Shown: positions 5,677 through 5,810 of the stretch, piece after piece
Numbering within the stretch: position 1 is the stretch's first letter
How the letters are laid out: each line of letters starts with the position of its first letter
NCBI GenBank assembly: GCA_025963345.1
Contig: JAOPUS010000217.1
Location: 1-5,810 of the forward strand
DNA from: Blastococcus sp.
GTDB taxonomy: Bacteria; Actinomycetota; Actinomycetes; Mycobacteriales; Geodermatophilaceae
Length of the DNA: 5,810 nt
Direction of reading: 5' to 3'
Program-made: the position numbers and the translations under genes
The notes under the pieces: model-generated
The model's database searches: none
Seen by the model: only the letters and a program-made list of their open reading frames with translations
What the model was told of the DNA's origin: nothing

Positions 5677-5810
5677 GTGACCTACGTCATCACTCAGGCC
5701 TGCGTCGACGTCCTCGACAAGGCGTGCATCGACGAGTGTCCGGTGGACTGCATCTACGAGGGCGACCGGATGCTCTACATCCACCCCGACGAGTGCGTGG
5801 ACTGCGGCGC
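5677..5810 (+). CDS. fdxA: 7-iron ferredoxin FdxA, N-terminal part (3' end outside window)
   Basis: The first 44 codons of a small soluble electron carrier are present. The product starts MTYVI and carries the family block CIDECPVDCIYEGDRMLYIH followed by PDECVDCG. Aligned with 7Fe ferredoxins of the Azotobacter FdI type, C9 and C17 would be ligands of the [3Fe-4S] cluster, and C21, C40 and C43 of the [4Fe-4S] cluster. C25 would match the non-ligand cysteine. The remaining ligands (the Cys expected right after G44-A/X and the CP motif) lie beyond the window. Members are usually about 105-115 residues, so over half is missing. It likely passes electrons to oxidoreductases or cytochromes P450; the partner is unknown. 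It is divergent from the GGDEF-EAL gene across a 251 bp gap. In other actinomycetes a dapC aminotransferase gene often follows; that cannot be seen here. Confidence 0.95.
   Translation, partial: MTYVITQACVDVLDKACIDECPVDCIYEGDRMLYIHPDECVDCG

Noticed and set aside
1..5810. Mobile elements, CRISPR arrays, toxin-antitoxin or phage genes
   Set aside because: No transposase or integrase motif, regularly spaced repeat, or small gene pair of this kind was seen. All well-supported genes belong to common actinobacterial families.

Overview
The window is very GC-rich, with almost every third codon position G or C. It carries a mycothiol biosynthesis gene (mshB), which points to an actinomycete. The base composition and gene set would suit Geodermatophilaceae or a related high-GC family, but the genus is an inference.

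Layout on the plus strand, left part: the 3' end of an oligopeptide/dipeptide ABC transporter ATPase (1-462), then mshB (550-1437), then a four-helix membrane protein of unknown function (1434-1883) whose ATG overlaps the mshB stop. The 87 bp leader of mshB holds a candidate 11-codon upstream ORF and a perfect 8-bp-arm hairpin over the likely ribosome binding site.

Middle and right part, minus strand: a 937-residue multi-GAF GGDEF-EAL cyclic-di-GMP protein (5425 down to 2612), followed 31 bp later by a GNAT acetyltransferase (2580 down to 1822). The acetyltransferase 3' end overlaps the membrane protein gene tail to tail by 62 bp. A 251 bp divergent control region separates the GGDEF-EAL gene from the start of a 7-iron ferredoxin gene (fdxA, 5677 to the window end, partial).

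Recalled gene orders in other actinomycetes place mshB, a small membrane protein, and fdxA near each other (in M. tuberculosis Rv1170, Rv1171 and Rv1177). The window therefore looks like a conserved actinobacterial neighbourhood with a minus-strand c-di-GMP/acetyltransferase pair between the membrane protein and the ferredoxin. No mobile element, RNA gene or CRISPR array is visible. Most of the window is ordinary. The points worth a second look are the mshB leader, the degenerate inhibitory site in an otherwise intact dual-activity c-di-GMP protein, and the pairing of that protein with a GNAT enzyme.
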